NCBI RefSeq assembly: GCF_004769665.1
Contig: NZ_RQGG01000010.1
Location: 124,001-188,000 of the forward strand
From: Leptospira kemamanensis
GTDB taxonomy: Bacteria > Spirochaetota > Leptospiria > Leptospirales > Leptospiraceae
Length of the DNA stretch: 64,000 nt
Reading direction: 5' to 3'
A program made the translations under genes and the position numbers. This document shows positions 26,361-34,956 of this stretch, piece after piece; positions within the stretch are counted from its first letter, which is position 1; the number at the start of each line of letters is the position of its first letter. Below the pieces are notes generated by a model that was not told where the DNA came from, searched no databases, and worked only from the letters and a program-made list of their open reading frames with translations.

Positions 26361-27863
26361 ATGGCGATTCCCCCACTCATGACATTCCAGGAGGACTTCC
26401 TATCTGGGAAATTGATCACCAAAGAATACGTTCACTTTTCGGAGATTGACTGTCCCGAATTGGACGTGTGGATTGGTCGTGTGGTGAGGAGCATTTCATT
26501 AGAATTCCTCCACGAAATCCTATTTACCATTTTAAGTGAACTTCTGGTCAATGGCTGTAAGGCAAATGGGAAACGAGTTTTTTTCTCCGAACAAGGGTTA
26601 GACTTATGGAATGAAAAGGACTATGCCAAGGGGATTGCCTTATACAAAGACGAATTTGGTCACAATCGCAAACGAGTTTTTTTATCCCTAGAGAAATCGA
26701 ATTTTCACATCTCACTCAGCACCAAGTTCCAAGAGGATTTTATAGAGTTCCGTGTGCGAAACAATGCAAAAATCCTACCTGAAGAAAAAAACAGAATCCT
26801 GAGACGGGTACAAGCCTCCATCAAATATAAAAACATCAATGATGCTTACCGAGAATCGGTAGATAACGAAGAAAGTTCGGGACTTGGGATTGTACTCATC
26901 CACATACTCCTCCGAAACTCAGGCATTCCAAATCAGTTTTTTGAACTCGTCACTGAAGACGATTATACAGAAGTCATTATTCGAATCCCAAAACAATTAA
27001 TTCCAAAAGAAAATCAAACTCGGATCAAAGAACTTTTGATTCGAGAAGTGAACTCCCTACCTCCTCTACCCCCTCAAATCAATAAACTGATACAGATTGC
27101 GAAAAAGAAGGATGTGACCTTCCAGGAAATTGCAACAGAAGTCGAAAAAGATCCTGCCGTCGCGGCAGAGATTATCAAAATTGCTAATTCACCTTTATTT
27201 GGGGTTCATAAATCCATAGTTTTAGTTGTGGAAGGTGTCAAACGGATTGGCCTGAAGAATTTAGAGGCAATGTTCTTAACTTTAGGTGCAAAAAGAATAC
27301 TTAACTCACGTTATGCGAAGCAAATTTTAGTATGGACCCATTCATTTAAAGCTTCCATGTATGTGAAATTCCTTTTGGAAGAAAAACGAAAACATATACA
27401 ATTATTAGAAACAGCAACAATCGCAGCCCTTTTACATGATATAGGTAGGATGGTTTTACTCTCTCTTGACCTAAGTCAGGTGAACCAAATCCGAGTACTC
27501 AGAAGTGATGACAGCACCGAAATTTCGGAATGGGTTGAAGAATATACAGTGGGAACAACACATTCTGAACTAGGATATTTGATTTCCGAAAAATGGAATT
27601 TCCCAGAGGAAATTTTAGATGTCATCCGTTTCCATCATAAACCATGGCAGTGTAAATCCAGAAACAATATCCTTTGCCAAATCATCTACTTAGCTGACAT
27701 TCTGGCAAATATTGGGAAAGGTAAGGGTAATTATTTTACAGTCGAACCAGAAGTATTGGATTATTTCGAAATCCATTCAGAAAAAGAATTCCGAGAAATG
27801 CAAGATCGGTTTAAACTGAAATTTGAGGAACATAGAGAAGAGTATCAGAATCTCTTTATTTAA
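26361..27863 (+). CDS. HATPase-like/HDOD signalling protein
   Basis: This is a 500-residue cytoplasmic protein. Residues 1-215 look like a GHKL ATPase: an N-box ELLVNGCKANGKR and a G-box-like ESSGLGIVLIHILL. From about residue 235 an HDOD domain follows, with LPPLPPQINKLIQIAKK, DPAVAAEIIKIANSPLFG and the AALLHDIGRMVLL helix, ending near residue 470. HDOD domains serve as signalling output without phosphodiesterase activity in most cases. The combination suggests a two-component-related regulator of unknown input. Confidence 0.8.
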   Translation: MAIPPLMTFQEDFLSGKLITKEYVHFSEIDCPELDVWIGRVVRSISLEFLHEILFTILSELLVNGCKANGKRVFFSEQGLDLWNEKDYAKGIALYKDEFGHNRKRVFLSLEKSNFHISLSTKFQEDFIEFRVRNNAKILPEEKNRILRRVQASIKYKNINDAYRESVDNEESSGLGIVLIHILLRNSGIPNQFFELVTEDDYTEVIIRIPKQLIPKENQTRIKELLIREVNSLPPLPPQINKLIQIAKKKDVTFQEIATEVEKDPAVAAEIIKIANSPLFGVHKSIVLVVEGVKRIGLKNLEAMFLTLGAKRILNSRYAKQILVWTHSFKASMYVKFLLEEKRKHIQLLETATIAALLHDIGRMVLLSLDLSQVNQIRVLRSDDSTEISEWVEEYTVGTTHSELGYLISEKWNFPEEILDVIRFHHKPWQCKSRNNILCQIIYLADILANIGKGKGNYFTVEPEVLDYFEIHSEKEFREMQDRFKLKFEEHREEYQNLFI

Positions 27864-27865
27864 TT

Positions 27866-28117
27866 ATGGAATGGAAAGAATTACTCAATTTAGAGGATAA
27901 AGATTTAGAAAACCCAGATCTCGCAAATGAATTCAATTTAGTAGGTCATCCCGAATATCCTTTTATTTCTAATTTGCCACCAGAAGAAACCTTAGAAATT
28001 TTAAAGGAATTTGTTATGGCAGAAGGCCATCAGGTCAATATTAAGAATCTTTTGAGTTATGCACCTATTTTAGAAATTACTTTGGTTAAAAAAAATCTCC
28101 CTTCCATTTATGGGTAA
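27866..28117 (+). CDS. Hypothetical small protein
   Basis: This is an 83-residue acidic protein starting two bases after the HDOD gene stop, so it is probably cotranscribed and coupled. No signal, TM or motif. Its job may relate to the upstream HDOD protein, but nothing in the sequence shows this. Confidence 0.55.
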   Translation: MEWKELLNLEDKDLENPDLANEFNLVGHPEYPFISNLPPEETLEILKEFVMAEGHQVNIKNLLSYAPILEITLVKKNLPSIYG

Positions 28118-28127
28118 ACAAATCGGT

Positions 28128-28559
28128 TTACCCCGCGTTTCCCACATCAGTTTTTAAATCACTTCCTAGTTCCGTACTAAATTCAATCTTTTTCGCGACA
28201 GCTTTTTCCATACTGCTAATAAGTAACTCATTGGTTTTTGCCAATCGATCTGCCATAATAGACACCATTTTAGCTGCAAACTTAGGGTTCTTTACTAAAA
28301 AATTCTCTAGTTGTTGTTTACTTTCGATCACAGCCAACTCACAAGTTGTAATGGTTCTTGCCGTGGCACTTCTAGGATTCGAACTGAATAATGCCATCTC
28401 ACCAAAAAAGTCCCCAGGTTTCATTAAAGCAAGTCTCGTTTGACTATTGTTCACAGTGAAAAAGATTTCCACATTCCCTTGCAAAATGATGTACATAGCA
28501 TTATTCAACTCCCCTTCTTTGAAGATCCTTTGGTTCGGCGGAATGTTGAGTTTGCTCAT
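28128..28559 (-). CDS. Cyclic nucleotide-binding domain protein
   Basis: This is a 143-residue protein made almost entirely of one cNMP-binding domain: the hairpin FKEGELNNAMYIILQGNVEI and the phosphate-binding cassette FGEMALFSSNPRSATARTI, with Arg in NPRSATA as ligand contact. A short helical tail follows. It has no DNA-binding domain, so it is not a CRP. It probably senses cAMP or cGMP and binds partners. The start has no unusual site. It converges on the 27866 gene. Confidence 0.88.
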   Translation of the reverse strand: MSKLNIPPNQRIFKEGELNNAMYIILQGNVEIFFTVNNSQTRLALMKPGDFFGEMALFSSNPRSATARTITTCELAVIESKQQLENFLVKNPKFAAKMVSIMADRLAKTNELLISSMEKAVAKKIEFSTELGSDLKTDVGNAG

Positions 28560-28669
28560 AATATGGTGACTCCTATATCTATTTTTGGCTTTTTTGTCTA
28601 AAATCTGAATTCATTTTCCTTTTCTCTCTGAAATATAAAAAGAAAATGTTCCAAAAGGACGTTTGTAAT

Positions 28670-29740
28670 ATGGAATGGGAACTTTTAGGGATCATACTGG
28701 CAGGGCTAGCTTCACTTACGCATTATTTTTTTAAAATTCCTGTCGATTTCCCTTCACCAAGTAATTTAAAAGACAATCGAGAGATCCGTTTTGATATCTT
28801 ACGCGGTTTTGCAATGATTGGAATTGTGATGATTCACATTCATTCCTATTTCCAATTTTTCCATCCAAAAGATCATCTGGTAATCCATAGCACATTATTT
28901 TTGTCTAATATTTCAAGATTTTCAGTTCCCATCTTTATTTTGACATCTGCGATTTTTCTGAAGAAAAAAAGTGGTTATTGGAAATCCAAATTAAACCATT
29001 TGGTTTTACCTTATTTTATTTTTTCAATTTTTGGATACTTGATCAAATATCAAAATTACAGTTTTTCGGAATTCACTTTCTTTTTCCTCTTTGGAAAAGT
29101 GTTCACACCTTTTTATTTTGTACCTCTTCTTATACAATTTTATATTTTATTTTATGTTCTGAATTCAGTCTTCATTCGAGAAACATGGAATTTTTGGATC
29201 CTACTACTTTCATTTGTCATCAATTTGGTTTCTAATTTAGGGTATTTAGATCCAATCCTTCCAAATGTTTATCATTCTATCTCAATCTTCAATTACCTAT
29301 TTTTCTTTGTTTTAGGCATTTCGATTGTTCAAAGGAAATCATCCGTTCAGAACTCAAATCAAAACACAAACTTCATATTATTTGTGTTTTTCCTCGTAGT
29401 TGTTGTCCTAATGATTCTTTTTAGTTATTTATTAGAAATTGATTTTAAAAACCACCATCTCTTCTATCCAATTTTTATGATGATGTTTGTGTGGATCCAT
29501 TTACATAATTTTCGACCAAAAATCGCGAAAATTCTTAGTTATATAGGAAACCATAGTCTTTATATATTTTTGTTACACCCATTCATCATTCATTTTATGC
29601 ATAGCTTTGATCCTTATATTTTTGGCGGACCAATATTGGGTTATATCATAACTCTGCTATTGAATGTTGGACTTCCAGTTCTGATTTCTTCTATAGTCCA
29701 AAAGGGTAAGATTTTATATCAATCACACCACTTTTCCTAA
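28670..29740 (+). CDS. Acyltransferase 3-family membrane protein
   Basis: This is a 356-residue protein with about ten TM helices. The N-terminal FDILRGFAMIGIVMIHIHSY motif carries the catalytic-type His of acyltransferase-3 proteins that acylate sugars at the cell surface. An ATG at 28646 is in frame, but AAAAGGACG lies well placed before the ATG at 28670. The 3' end overlaps a convergent gene by 50 bases. The acceptor is unknown. Confidence 0.85.
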   Translation: MEWELLGIILAGLASLTHYFFKIPVDFPSPSNLKDNREIRFDILRGFAMIGIVMIHIHSYFQFFHPKDHLVIHSTLFLSNISRFSVPIFILTSAIFLKKKSGYWKSKLNHLVLPYFIFSIFGYLIKYQNYSFSEFTFFFLFGKVFTPFYFVPLLIQFYILFYVLNSVFIRETWNFWILLLSFVINLVSNLGYLDPILPNVYHSISIFNYLFFFVLGISIVQRKSSVQNSNQNTNFILFVFFLVVVVLMILFSYLLEIDFKNHHLFYPIFMMMFVWIHLHNFRPKIAKILSYIGNHSLYIFLLHPFIIHFMHSFDPYIFGGPILGYIITLLLNVGLPVLISSIVQKGKILYQSHHFS

Positions 29741-30293
29741 TAGAAACAAATGCTTTAGCGTATTCAATTAGTACGTTCAATACATAGTGCAAACGGCCCC
29801 GTATGTACTCATCGTCCTTTGAGACGGGAGATTCTTCATTTAATATGTTTTCCACATGTCTGACGATTACATGGTCAGGTATGTATACAATTCTAGTATT
29901 TTTGTAGCTAGACATTCTTAATTCGGCATTTGGGTAACTGCCACCCATACCACTAGAAACCGTTATGATTAAACCTGGCTTATGGGAAATATCTCCACCA
30001 GATAAATACAAAAAGAAATTTTTTAATGCAGGGCTTGCCATTCCCGCATATTCAGGAGAAACAAAGATGTATGCTTCCGATTCTGCTAAACCTTTGCTAT
30101 ATTCTAACCAAAACTTTTTTAAATCAGAATCCTTTTCCCACATAGATGGGTCCCAAAGAGGTAAAGGTTGGTTTCCTAAATCAAAAAGGTTTATCTCTAT
30201 TCCTTTTGATTCTAGAATTTTAGATAAAAAATTTGCAACTTTTAATGATTGTGAATTCTTTCTATGACTTCCAGCAATGATAGAAATTTTCAT
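29691..30293 (-). CDS. NADPH-dependent FMN reductase
   Basis: This 200-residue flavodoxin-like reductase has ISIIAGSHRKNSQSLKV, an FMN phosphate-binding loop, and SPEYAGMASPALKNF, where the flavin isoalloxazine sits. Likely role: NAD(P)H-dependent reduction of FMN, quinones or azo compounds. It is the last gene of the partition operon and overlaps the upstream ORF by four bases. Its 3' end overlaps the acyltransferase gene by 50 bases. Confidence 0.88.
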   Translation of the reverse strand: MKISIIAGSHRKNSQSLKVANFLSKILESKGIEINLFDLGNQPLPLWDPSMWEKDSDLKKFWLEYSKGLAESEAYIFVSPEYAGMASPALKNFFLYLSGGDISHKPGLIITVSSGMGGSYPNAELRMSSYKNTRIVYIPDHVIVRHVENILNEESPVSKDDEYIRGRLHYVLNVLIEYAKAFVSIRKSGVIDIKSYPFGL

Positions 30294-30943
30294 TTAGGCC
30301 CTCCCCCCTGGTTTTTATTACCTTTGTAGTGTGACTTTTTTTTATTTTTCCACTTTCTACTATTATGGCCACTAGGTTTGGTATCCCCTCTATCCTCTTT
30401 TTTATTTTGCTGGTGTTGATGATTATGTTGCTTTTTTTCAGAAAAGTTTTTCTCTTTTTTGTTTTCGCGGTCTTTTAAAAATCTTAATTTTTCATCACCA
30501 AACAGTTGTATGTAACCAAAAAGATATGTTGCTAGAATGCTATGCACTCTTTCCCACTGTTTTTTGTCCAACTCACCAAACACTTGATGTTCTGCAAATG
30601 GACCTGAATGTAATTTAAAAGCAGTTAATGAAGTTTTTAACCTCAGCTGGGCAGCTTCAGAATCGCCCAAATCTTTAGGAGGGAATCCAGGAATTTGATT
30701 TGCTTTGGTATAATTTCCTGTGGAAATCAATTTGGCAAATTTGTATTTACCTAATAGTTTATTTACAGCAGATCTCTTTTTATTGTAACTAATTCCTTGA
30801 ATTGATAACTCAATGGATTCTGCTAAAAAATCAAAAATTTGAGATAACGTAATATCTGACTTTTGTTTTTTTTCACATGTAAGTATAATTGATAATTCTC
30901 TTTCGATATCATCTATTGTTTTTAATTTCAAACTTGATTTCAT
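30290..30943 (-). CDS. DinB/DUF1569-like protein with a basic His/Asn/Lys tail
   Basis: This is a 217-residue protein. The part from about residue 50 to 150, with LLGKYKFAKLIS, PGFPPKDL and a final EHQVFGELDKKQWERVH, loosely resembles DinB/DUF1569 helical-bundle proteins. From about residue 155 the chain is low-complexity and strongly basic (His-Gln, Lys, Asn, Gly), suggesting RNA or DNA contact. It lies 7 bases after parB and overlaps the FMN reductase gene, so it is part of the partition operon. Function unknown. Confidence 0.6.
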   Translation of the reverse strand: MKSSLKLKTIDDIERELSIILTCEKKQKSDITLSQIFDFLAESIELSIQGISYNKKRSAVNKLLGKYKFAKLISTGNYTKANQIPGFPPKDLGDSEAAQLRLKTSLTAFKLHSGPFAEHQVFGELDKKQWERVHSILATYLFGYIQLFGDEKLRFLKDRENKKEKNFSEKKQHNHQHQQNKKEDRGDTKPSGHNSRKWKNKKKSHYKGNKNQGGGPK

Positions 30944-30950
30944 TTTCCCT

Positions 30951-31661
30951 CTATTCGCTGATACCGTATTTTTTCTTAAGAGAAGCTAAATCCTTTAAAA
31001 AACTCTCTCTTAATTTTCCACTTAGTTTCCCGACGTTTATACTAATTTTATTTTGACTTAAACTATTTCGGGGTGAAACGATTTCACCCCCCCTATTCTC
31101 TTTTTTCTTCAGCAATTCTTCTAAATTTTTAACAGATAGAGGTTTTCCGCTGATAATCAATTCCATTACCGACTTTTGATCCAAACGAGCAATACTACTT
31201 AATTGTTTTACATACCTTTCGCTGTATCCTAATAAAACCGAAACTTCATCCGCCGTTTTCTTCTTTTCCTTTCTCAAGTATTGAATTGCCTTCCCTACTT
31301 CCCAAGGATTTAAATTTTTTCTCTTTTCATTTTCCGCTAATGACATCTCGTAACAGACATCTTCATTTGCATCAGTAATGATTGCAGGTATTTCTTTCCA
31401 ACCCAATTTAAGAGCTGCACGATAACGCCTCTCCCCCGCAACGATCAAATATTTTCCTTTTTCTTTCCTGACTAAAATTGGTTCAATTAAACCTAACCTT
31501 TCCATAGAAGGCAATAAATCAGAAGTATCTTCCCTTCCTATCAATCTAGGTTGTGTAGGATTTGGAAAAATTTGATTTAACTCTAAATGAGAAGGGTTCT
31601 TTTTTTTCTCAGAATAAGCGGAGATTAAATCGAGAGCTTGGAATTCAGTTTTTTTCGACAT
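30951..31661 (-). CDS. parB: ParB-like partition protein, first locus
   Basis: This is a 236-residue ParB/Spo0J-type protein. The N-terminal ParB domain has ERRYRAALKLGWKEIPA and the ENEKRKNLNPWEVG segment (ParB box II-like). A helix-turn-helix follows (TADEVSVLLGYSERYVKQL, about 130-150). It is shorter than chromosomal ParB and lacks a clear C-terminal dimerisation domain. The coding sequence itself contains one copy of a 21-bp palindrome (31070-31090). It overlaps the parA gene by 17 bases. Confidence 0.88.
   Translation of the reverse strand: MSKKTEFQALDLISAYSEKKKNPSHLELNQIFPNPTQPRLIGREDTSDLLPSMERLGLIEPILVRKEKGKYLIVAGERRYRAALKLGWKEIPAIITDANEDVCYEMSLAENEKRKNLNPWEVGKAIQYLRKEKKKTADEVSVLLGYSERYVKQLSSIARLDQKSVMELIISGKPLSVKNLEELLKKKENRGGEIVSPRNSLSQNKISINVGKLSGKLRESFLKDLASLKKKYGISE
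31070..31090. promoter_or_regulatory. 21-bp palindrome, copy 2 (candidate partition site)
   Basis: GGGGTGAAA, CGA, TTTCACCCC: two perfect 9-bp arms around a 3-base centre. It lies inside the parB coding region, where it is translated as GEIVSP. It shares both arms with the copy at 32629-32649, only the centre differing. Candidate ParB-binding site. Confidence 0.75.
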
Positions 31662-32571
31662 TGATTTTTTCCTTCACTTCGGTGGCTAGTTCTCGAAAGT
31701 TTTTCATAGTGGTGAGATCTATTTTTGCCAAAAAACTCATCCTTGCCTGCGCTTGCGGAATGGACTCTCTTCTTTGGATTACGGTTTCAAATACTGGAAA
31801 ATACTTTTTCACACCTTCTGCCAATCCAGCGAGAGCCTTTTGACCTTCAAACTGATTTAATACAGCACCAAGCAATTTTAATCTTTGGTTTGCTTTCCTT
31901 TGGATTTTTTGAATCGTTTCATGTAGATCCCTAATCCCCTGGAGACTAAAAGCCCTAGTTTGGATTGGAACCAGTATATAGTCTGCACAAATCAATGCAT
32001 TTTCTAAAATTAATCCTAACGAAGGCGGGCAATCTATAATGATATATTCATAACTGGATCGAATCGGCAAAATAGCTTCCTTCAATAATTCAAAGTCATC
32101 TCGTTCGTAAGGTGTAGTTAAATTAGCAAGTTCCAATGTGGAAGGTAATAAATCGAAATTCTCCGAAACATTTTTAATGATCGGCATAATGTCTTTTGGT
32201 TTTTTGCCCCGATATCCCAAATAATCCATGATGGAAGGTACATCATCGTTTAAGAAAAGTTGAGTAGCATTTGCTTGAGGATCCCAATCAATTAACAAAA
32301 CTTTATGATTTTCTGCTAGTGCTTCAGCCAAATAAAGACTAATGGTTGTTTTCCCTTCCCCACCCTTTTGATTTGAAACTGCAATTACACTGCTATCATA
32401 TCCTTCAGAAATATTGGCCTCAAAATATTTTGCTAGGATTGACTTTTTAAATTCCCCTGTTTTCCAACCTGGAATTTTAAGTTCAGTTACTTTTTTCTGA
32501 AAGTCAACGGGGTTAAGGCCTACAAACTTTGAAGCCTCTTCCAGATCAAAAACTGCATCCAATTTACTCAT
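31645..32571 (-). CDS. parA: ParA-type partition ATPase with N-terminal DNA-binding domain, first locus
   Basis: This is a 308-residue ParA. Residues 1-55 form a MerR/HTH-like extension (LEEASKFVGLNPVDFQKKV) followed by the deviant Walker A KGGEGKTT (69-76), then DWDPQANAT and IIDCPPSLG. The N-terminal DNA-binding extension is characteristic of plasmid type Ia ParA, which autoregulates its operon. It is first in an operon with parB, the DinB-like ORF and the FMN reductase. Confidence 0.92.
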   Translation of the reverse strand: MSKLDAVFDLEEASKFVGLNPVDFQKKVTELKIPGWKTGEFKKSILAKYFEANISEGYDSSVIAVSNQKGGEGKTTISLYLAEALAENHKVLLIDWDPQANATQLFLNDDVPSIMDYLGYRGKKPKDIMPIIKNVSENFDLLPSTLELANLTTPYERDDFELLKEAILPIRSSYEYIIIDCPPSLGLILENALICADYILVPIQTRAFSLQGIRDLHETIQKIQRKANQRLKLLGAVLNQFEGQKALAGLAEGVKKYFPVFETVIQRRESIPQAQARMSFLAKIDLTTMKNFRELATEVKEKINVEKN

Positions 32572-32628
32572 AAACTTTCTTTACCCTCGCGGTTCACAGA
32601 CCTATTGTCAATTTAATTATGTCTCTTA

Positions 32629-32649
32629 GGGGTGAAATCATTTCACCCC
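32629..32649. promoter_or_regulatory. 21-bp palindrome, copy 1, upstream of parA
   Basis: GGGGTGAAA, TCA, TTTCACCCC: two perfect 9-bp arms, 58 bases upstream of the parA start. Between it and parA a TTGACA (32606-32611, minus strand) could be the -35. Candidate parS and/or operator for autoregulation by ParA/ParB. Canonical parS (TGTTTCACGTGAAACA) has these half-sites in opposite order. Confidence 0.75.
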
Positions 32650-32687
32650 CAGTAACGTGGGAACTGCCAGGGAATCTAACACTGAAA

Positions 32688-33821
32688 ATGATACAATCCC
32701 ACCAAATTACGAATTTACAACATTTAGGTAATCTGGAACCTAAGTTGGTGCCAGAATTTTCCAGATTTTTCGTTTTTTGCATTCTTCTATTCCTTCTGAA
32801 TCGACCACTATTCTCTGAAATGATTTGGGGACCATCCATAGAAAAATCAGGTGGCGAGTATATATTTGAAACAGGCAACAAATTCCCGAACTTATCAGGT
32901 ATTAGAGGTGGTTCACGAATATCTTTCCCTAGAACATTTACTTTATTCGGAATTCAAGGAATCTATACAAAAGACAAATGGGAAATTAATGGGAAACTAA
33001 AAACAACTGGTTGGAATCAAAAATCGGGAGAAGCCCGAGATGAAGACTTCCTTTTAGGAACTATCTCTACAGAAAACACAACCAATATTGCAACAAGGGA
33101 ATGGAGTTACCGAGACTCAGCTACGGTTTATTCTGGAAGTCGCAATTTTGCTGATGGTAAAGGAAAATCTACTCTCGTTGAGAATCGAATCGAACTCTAC
33201 GGCAGATATTATTTCCAAGATGCAAATCCAGATTATTGGAAAGAAGGATCCGGATTTTTCTTATCTACAGGAGCAAGGTATTCATACTTTAAATATCTTT
33301 TTTACGACGTAAATCAATTCATTGAAACAACTCCAGTATTCTATGCTCCCATTGGAATCGGATTAAGTTTTTCAAATGACTTATGGGAAGTTTTTTATGG
33401 AGGTGGTTACCGTTATTCGAAGGGAGACGTTTATTTTGACATTAATTTTATGCCATCGATTGGTAGAATCAAAACAAGAGATTTCCATATCCAAAGAAAT
33501 ATCAATTTCTTCTCTGACAACTATGGATTTGGCTGGTCATCCAAATTGGAAATTGGATACAAATTTGATTCAAATTGGCTCAGTTATTTTCGGCTGAATC
33601 ATAGGCGTTTTTTTTCAGAAGGAAGATTTACTTCTCAAGGAGGACTAAACGCAGCAGACCTTTCATCCAACCTTGTTTCAGGATTTAAATCACACATCAA
33701 TATCAAGGACTTCTCGTTAGAAATCGGTGTTTTAAACAAAATCAATTGGGAAAATAATTCAAATCCAGAGTCAGTAACACCCAATGTAAAACAAAAAATA
33801 GAGAGTAATGAAACCAATTAA
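32688..33821 (+). CDS. Outer-membrane beta-barrel-like exported protein
   Basis: This is a 377-residue protein from the chosen ATG. The hydrophobic stretch FFVFCILLFLLNRPLFS is a signal peptide, followed by alternating aromatic strands (for example GARYSYFKYLFYDV, GLSFSNDLWEVFYGGGYRYS) that suggest an outer-membrane barrel. A faint likeness to omptin-type strands was noted but not proved. The start is uncertain: the ORF is open from 32619, where it would run through the palindrome, and GTG 32748 is also possible. It is divergent from parA. Confidence 0.65.
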   Translation: MIQSHQITNLQHLGNLEPKLVPEFSRFFVFCILLFLLNRPLFSEMIWGPSIEKSGGEYIFETGNKFPNLSGIRGGSRISFPRTFTLFGIQGIYTKDKWEINGKLKTTGWNQKSGEARDEDFLLGTISTENTTNIATREWSYRDSATVYSGSRNFADGKGKSTLVENRIELYGRYYFQDANPDYWKEGSGFFLSTGARYSYFKYLFYDVNQFIETTPVFYAPIGIGLSFSNDLWEVFYGGGYRYSKGDVYFDINFMPSIGRIKTRDFHIQRNINFFSDNYGFGWSSKLEIGYKFDSNWLSYFRLNHRRFFSEGRFTSQGGLNAADLSSNLVSGFKSHINIKDFSLEIGVLNKINWENNSNPESVTPNVKQKIESNETN

Positions 33822-34482
33822 CATCGAAAGAAAAGTAAGCAAAGGTAGAAATTTATCCTTAACGGTATATCATAATGGACGCGTCGTATTAAAACATCCA
33901 TCTTCTTATCCGAAACACCAAATCGACAATTTTTTAAATGAAAAAATAGATTGGATTCAAGACAAACTCAAAAAAATCCCGAAAGACATTCCAAATAAAC
34001 TGAACTTTGAACCGGGAGAAACCATTCCCATATTTGGTGAAATGTTTTCAATTTCACTAAATGAAAAGGAAAGTTTTTGGGATCCGAATCAAGCATTCTT
34101 CATCCAACCTTTTAAAACTGAATTGAAGCGACAAAAAAATGCAAAACTGATTCTCAAATCAATTTTACTCAAAAAAATTACACCAATCATTGAGAAATAT
34201 GAATCAAATCTAAAAACGAAGGTTACAAAAGTTTCTATTAAACCTATGAGATCTCTTTGGGGAAGTTGTAATTTTAAAAATGCAATCTCTATCAATTTGA
34301 GTTTGGTTCATTGTCCAAATTTTGTGGTAGAATATATCGTTCTTCACGAAATTGCCCATACCTTACAGCACAATCACTCAAAAAAGTTTTGGGATATCAT
34401 TAAATCACAGGATCCAAATTACAAACTAGCAGAAAAATGGTTAAAAGAAACAGGGAAAAAATACATCCACTACTTAAATTAA
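33808..34482 (+). CDS. YgjP/SprT-like zinc metallopeptidase
   Basis: This is a 224-residue M48-related DUF45/YgjP protein. HEIAH (His180, Glu181, His184) is the zinc and catalytic site, and His190 in QHNHSKKFW is the third ligand. The PMRSLWGSCN motif upstream is typical of YgjP proteins. The exact substrate is unknown. Its start overlaps the end of the barrel gene by 14 bases, so the gene is translationally coupled. It is followed directly by the phosphatase gene. Confidence 0.87.
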   Translation: MKPINIERKVSKGRNLSLTVYHNGRVVLKHPSSYPKHQIDNFLNEKIDWIQDKLKKIPKDIPNKLNFEPGETIPIFGEMFSISLNEKESFWDPNQAFFIQPFKTELKRQKNAKLILKSILLKKITPIIEKYESNLKTKVTKVSIKPMRSLWGSCNFKNAISINLSLVHCPNFVVEYIVLHEIAHTLQHNHSKKFWDIIKSQDPNYKLAEKWLKETGKKYIHYLN

Positions 34483-34956
34483 ATGAAAGATAAAATCAAA
34501 GTTTTGTTCATCTGTTTGGGAAATATTTGCAGATCACCAGCAGCAAAAGGTGCATTCCAAAATTTAGTAAAACAAAAAAACTTGGAATCTAAATTTGTAA
34601 TCGATTCATGTGGAACTTCAGGGTATCACGATGGCGAACTACCTGACCCTAGAACAAGAAAAGTAGCCCTCAAACGAGGAATCCAACTTACTCATCGTTC
34701 TAGAAAATTAAAACCAAGTGATTTTGATGAATTTGATTATCTACTTGTTATGGATGATAATAACTTTCGAGAAGTAATCAGTCTAATAAAAGAGGAAACA
34801 ATCAAAAACAAAGTTTTTAAATTTGCAAGTTTTCGAACTGATGATGGACCTGATATTGTTCCAGATCCATATTATGGAACTGAAAAAGATTTTGAGTCAG
34901 TTCAAAATTTGGTCGAGGATTGTTCCGATGGATTTCTCAAATACTTAGGAGTATGA
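34483..34956 (+). CDS. Low-molecular-weight protein-tyrosine phosphatase
   Basis: This is a 157-residue phosphatase. The P-loop CLGNICR gives the nucleophile Cys11 and Arg17, followed by SP. The catalytic Asp is in VPDPYYG near residue 127. Size is normal. It starts right after the metallopeptidase stop and its stop overlaps the next ATG (ATGA). Such enzymes dephosphorylate tyrosine in proteins or arginine in some bacteria; the target here is unknown. Confidence 0.92.
   Translation: MKDKIKVLFICLGNICRSPAAKGAFQNLVKQKNLESKFVIDSCGTSGYHDGELPDPRTRKVALKRGIQLTHRSRKLKPSDFDEFDYLLVMDDNNFREVISLIKEETIKNKVFKFASFRTDDGPDIVPDPYYGTEKDFESVQNLVEDCSDGFLKYLGV

Noticed and set aside
32619..32687. Barrel gene starting at 32619, across the palindrome
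   Set aside because: That would put the palindrome in the coding region before the signal peptide; the signal fits starts at 32688 or 32748 better.
32594..32881. Minus-strand ORF before parA
   Set aside because: It crosses the palindrome and promoter region and is opposite the start of the barrel gene.
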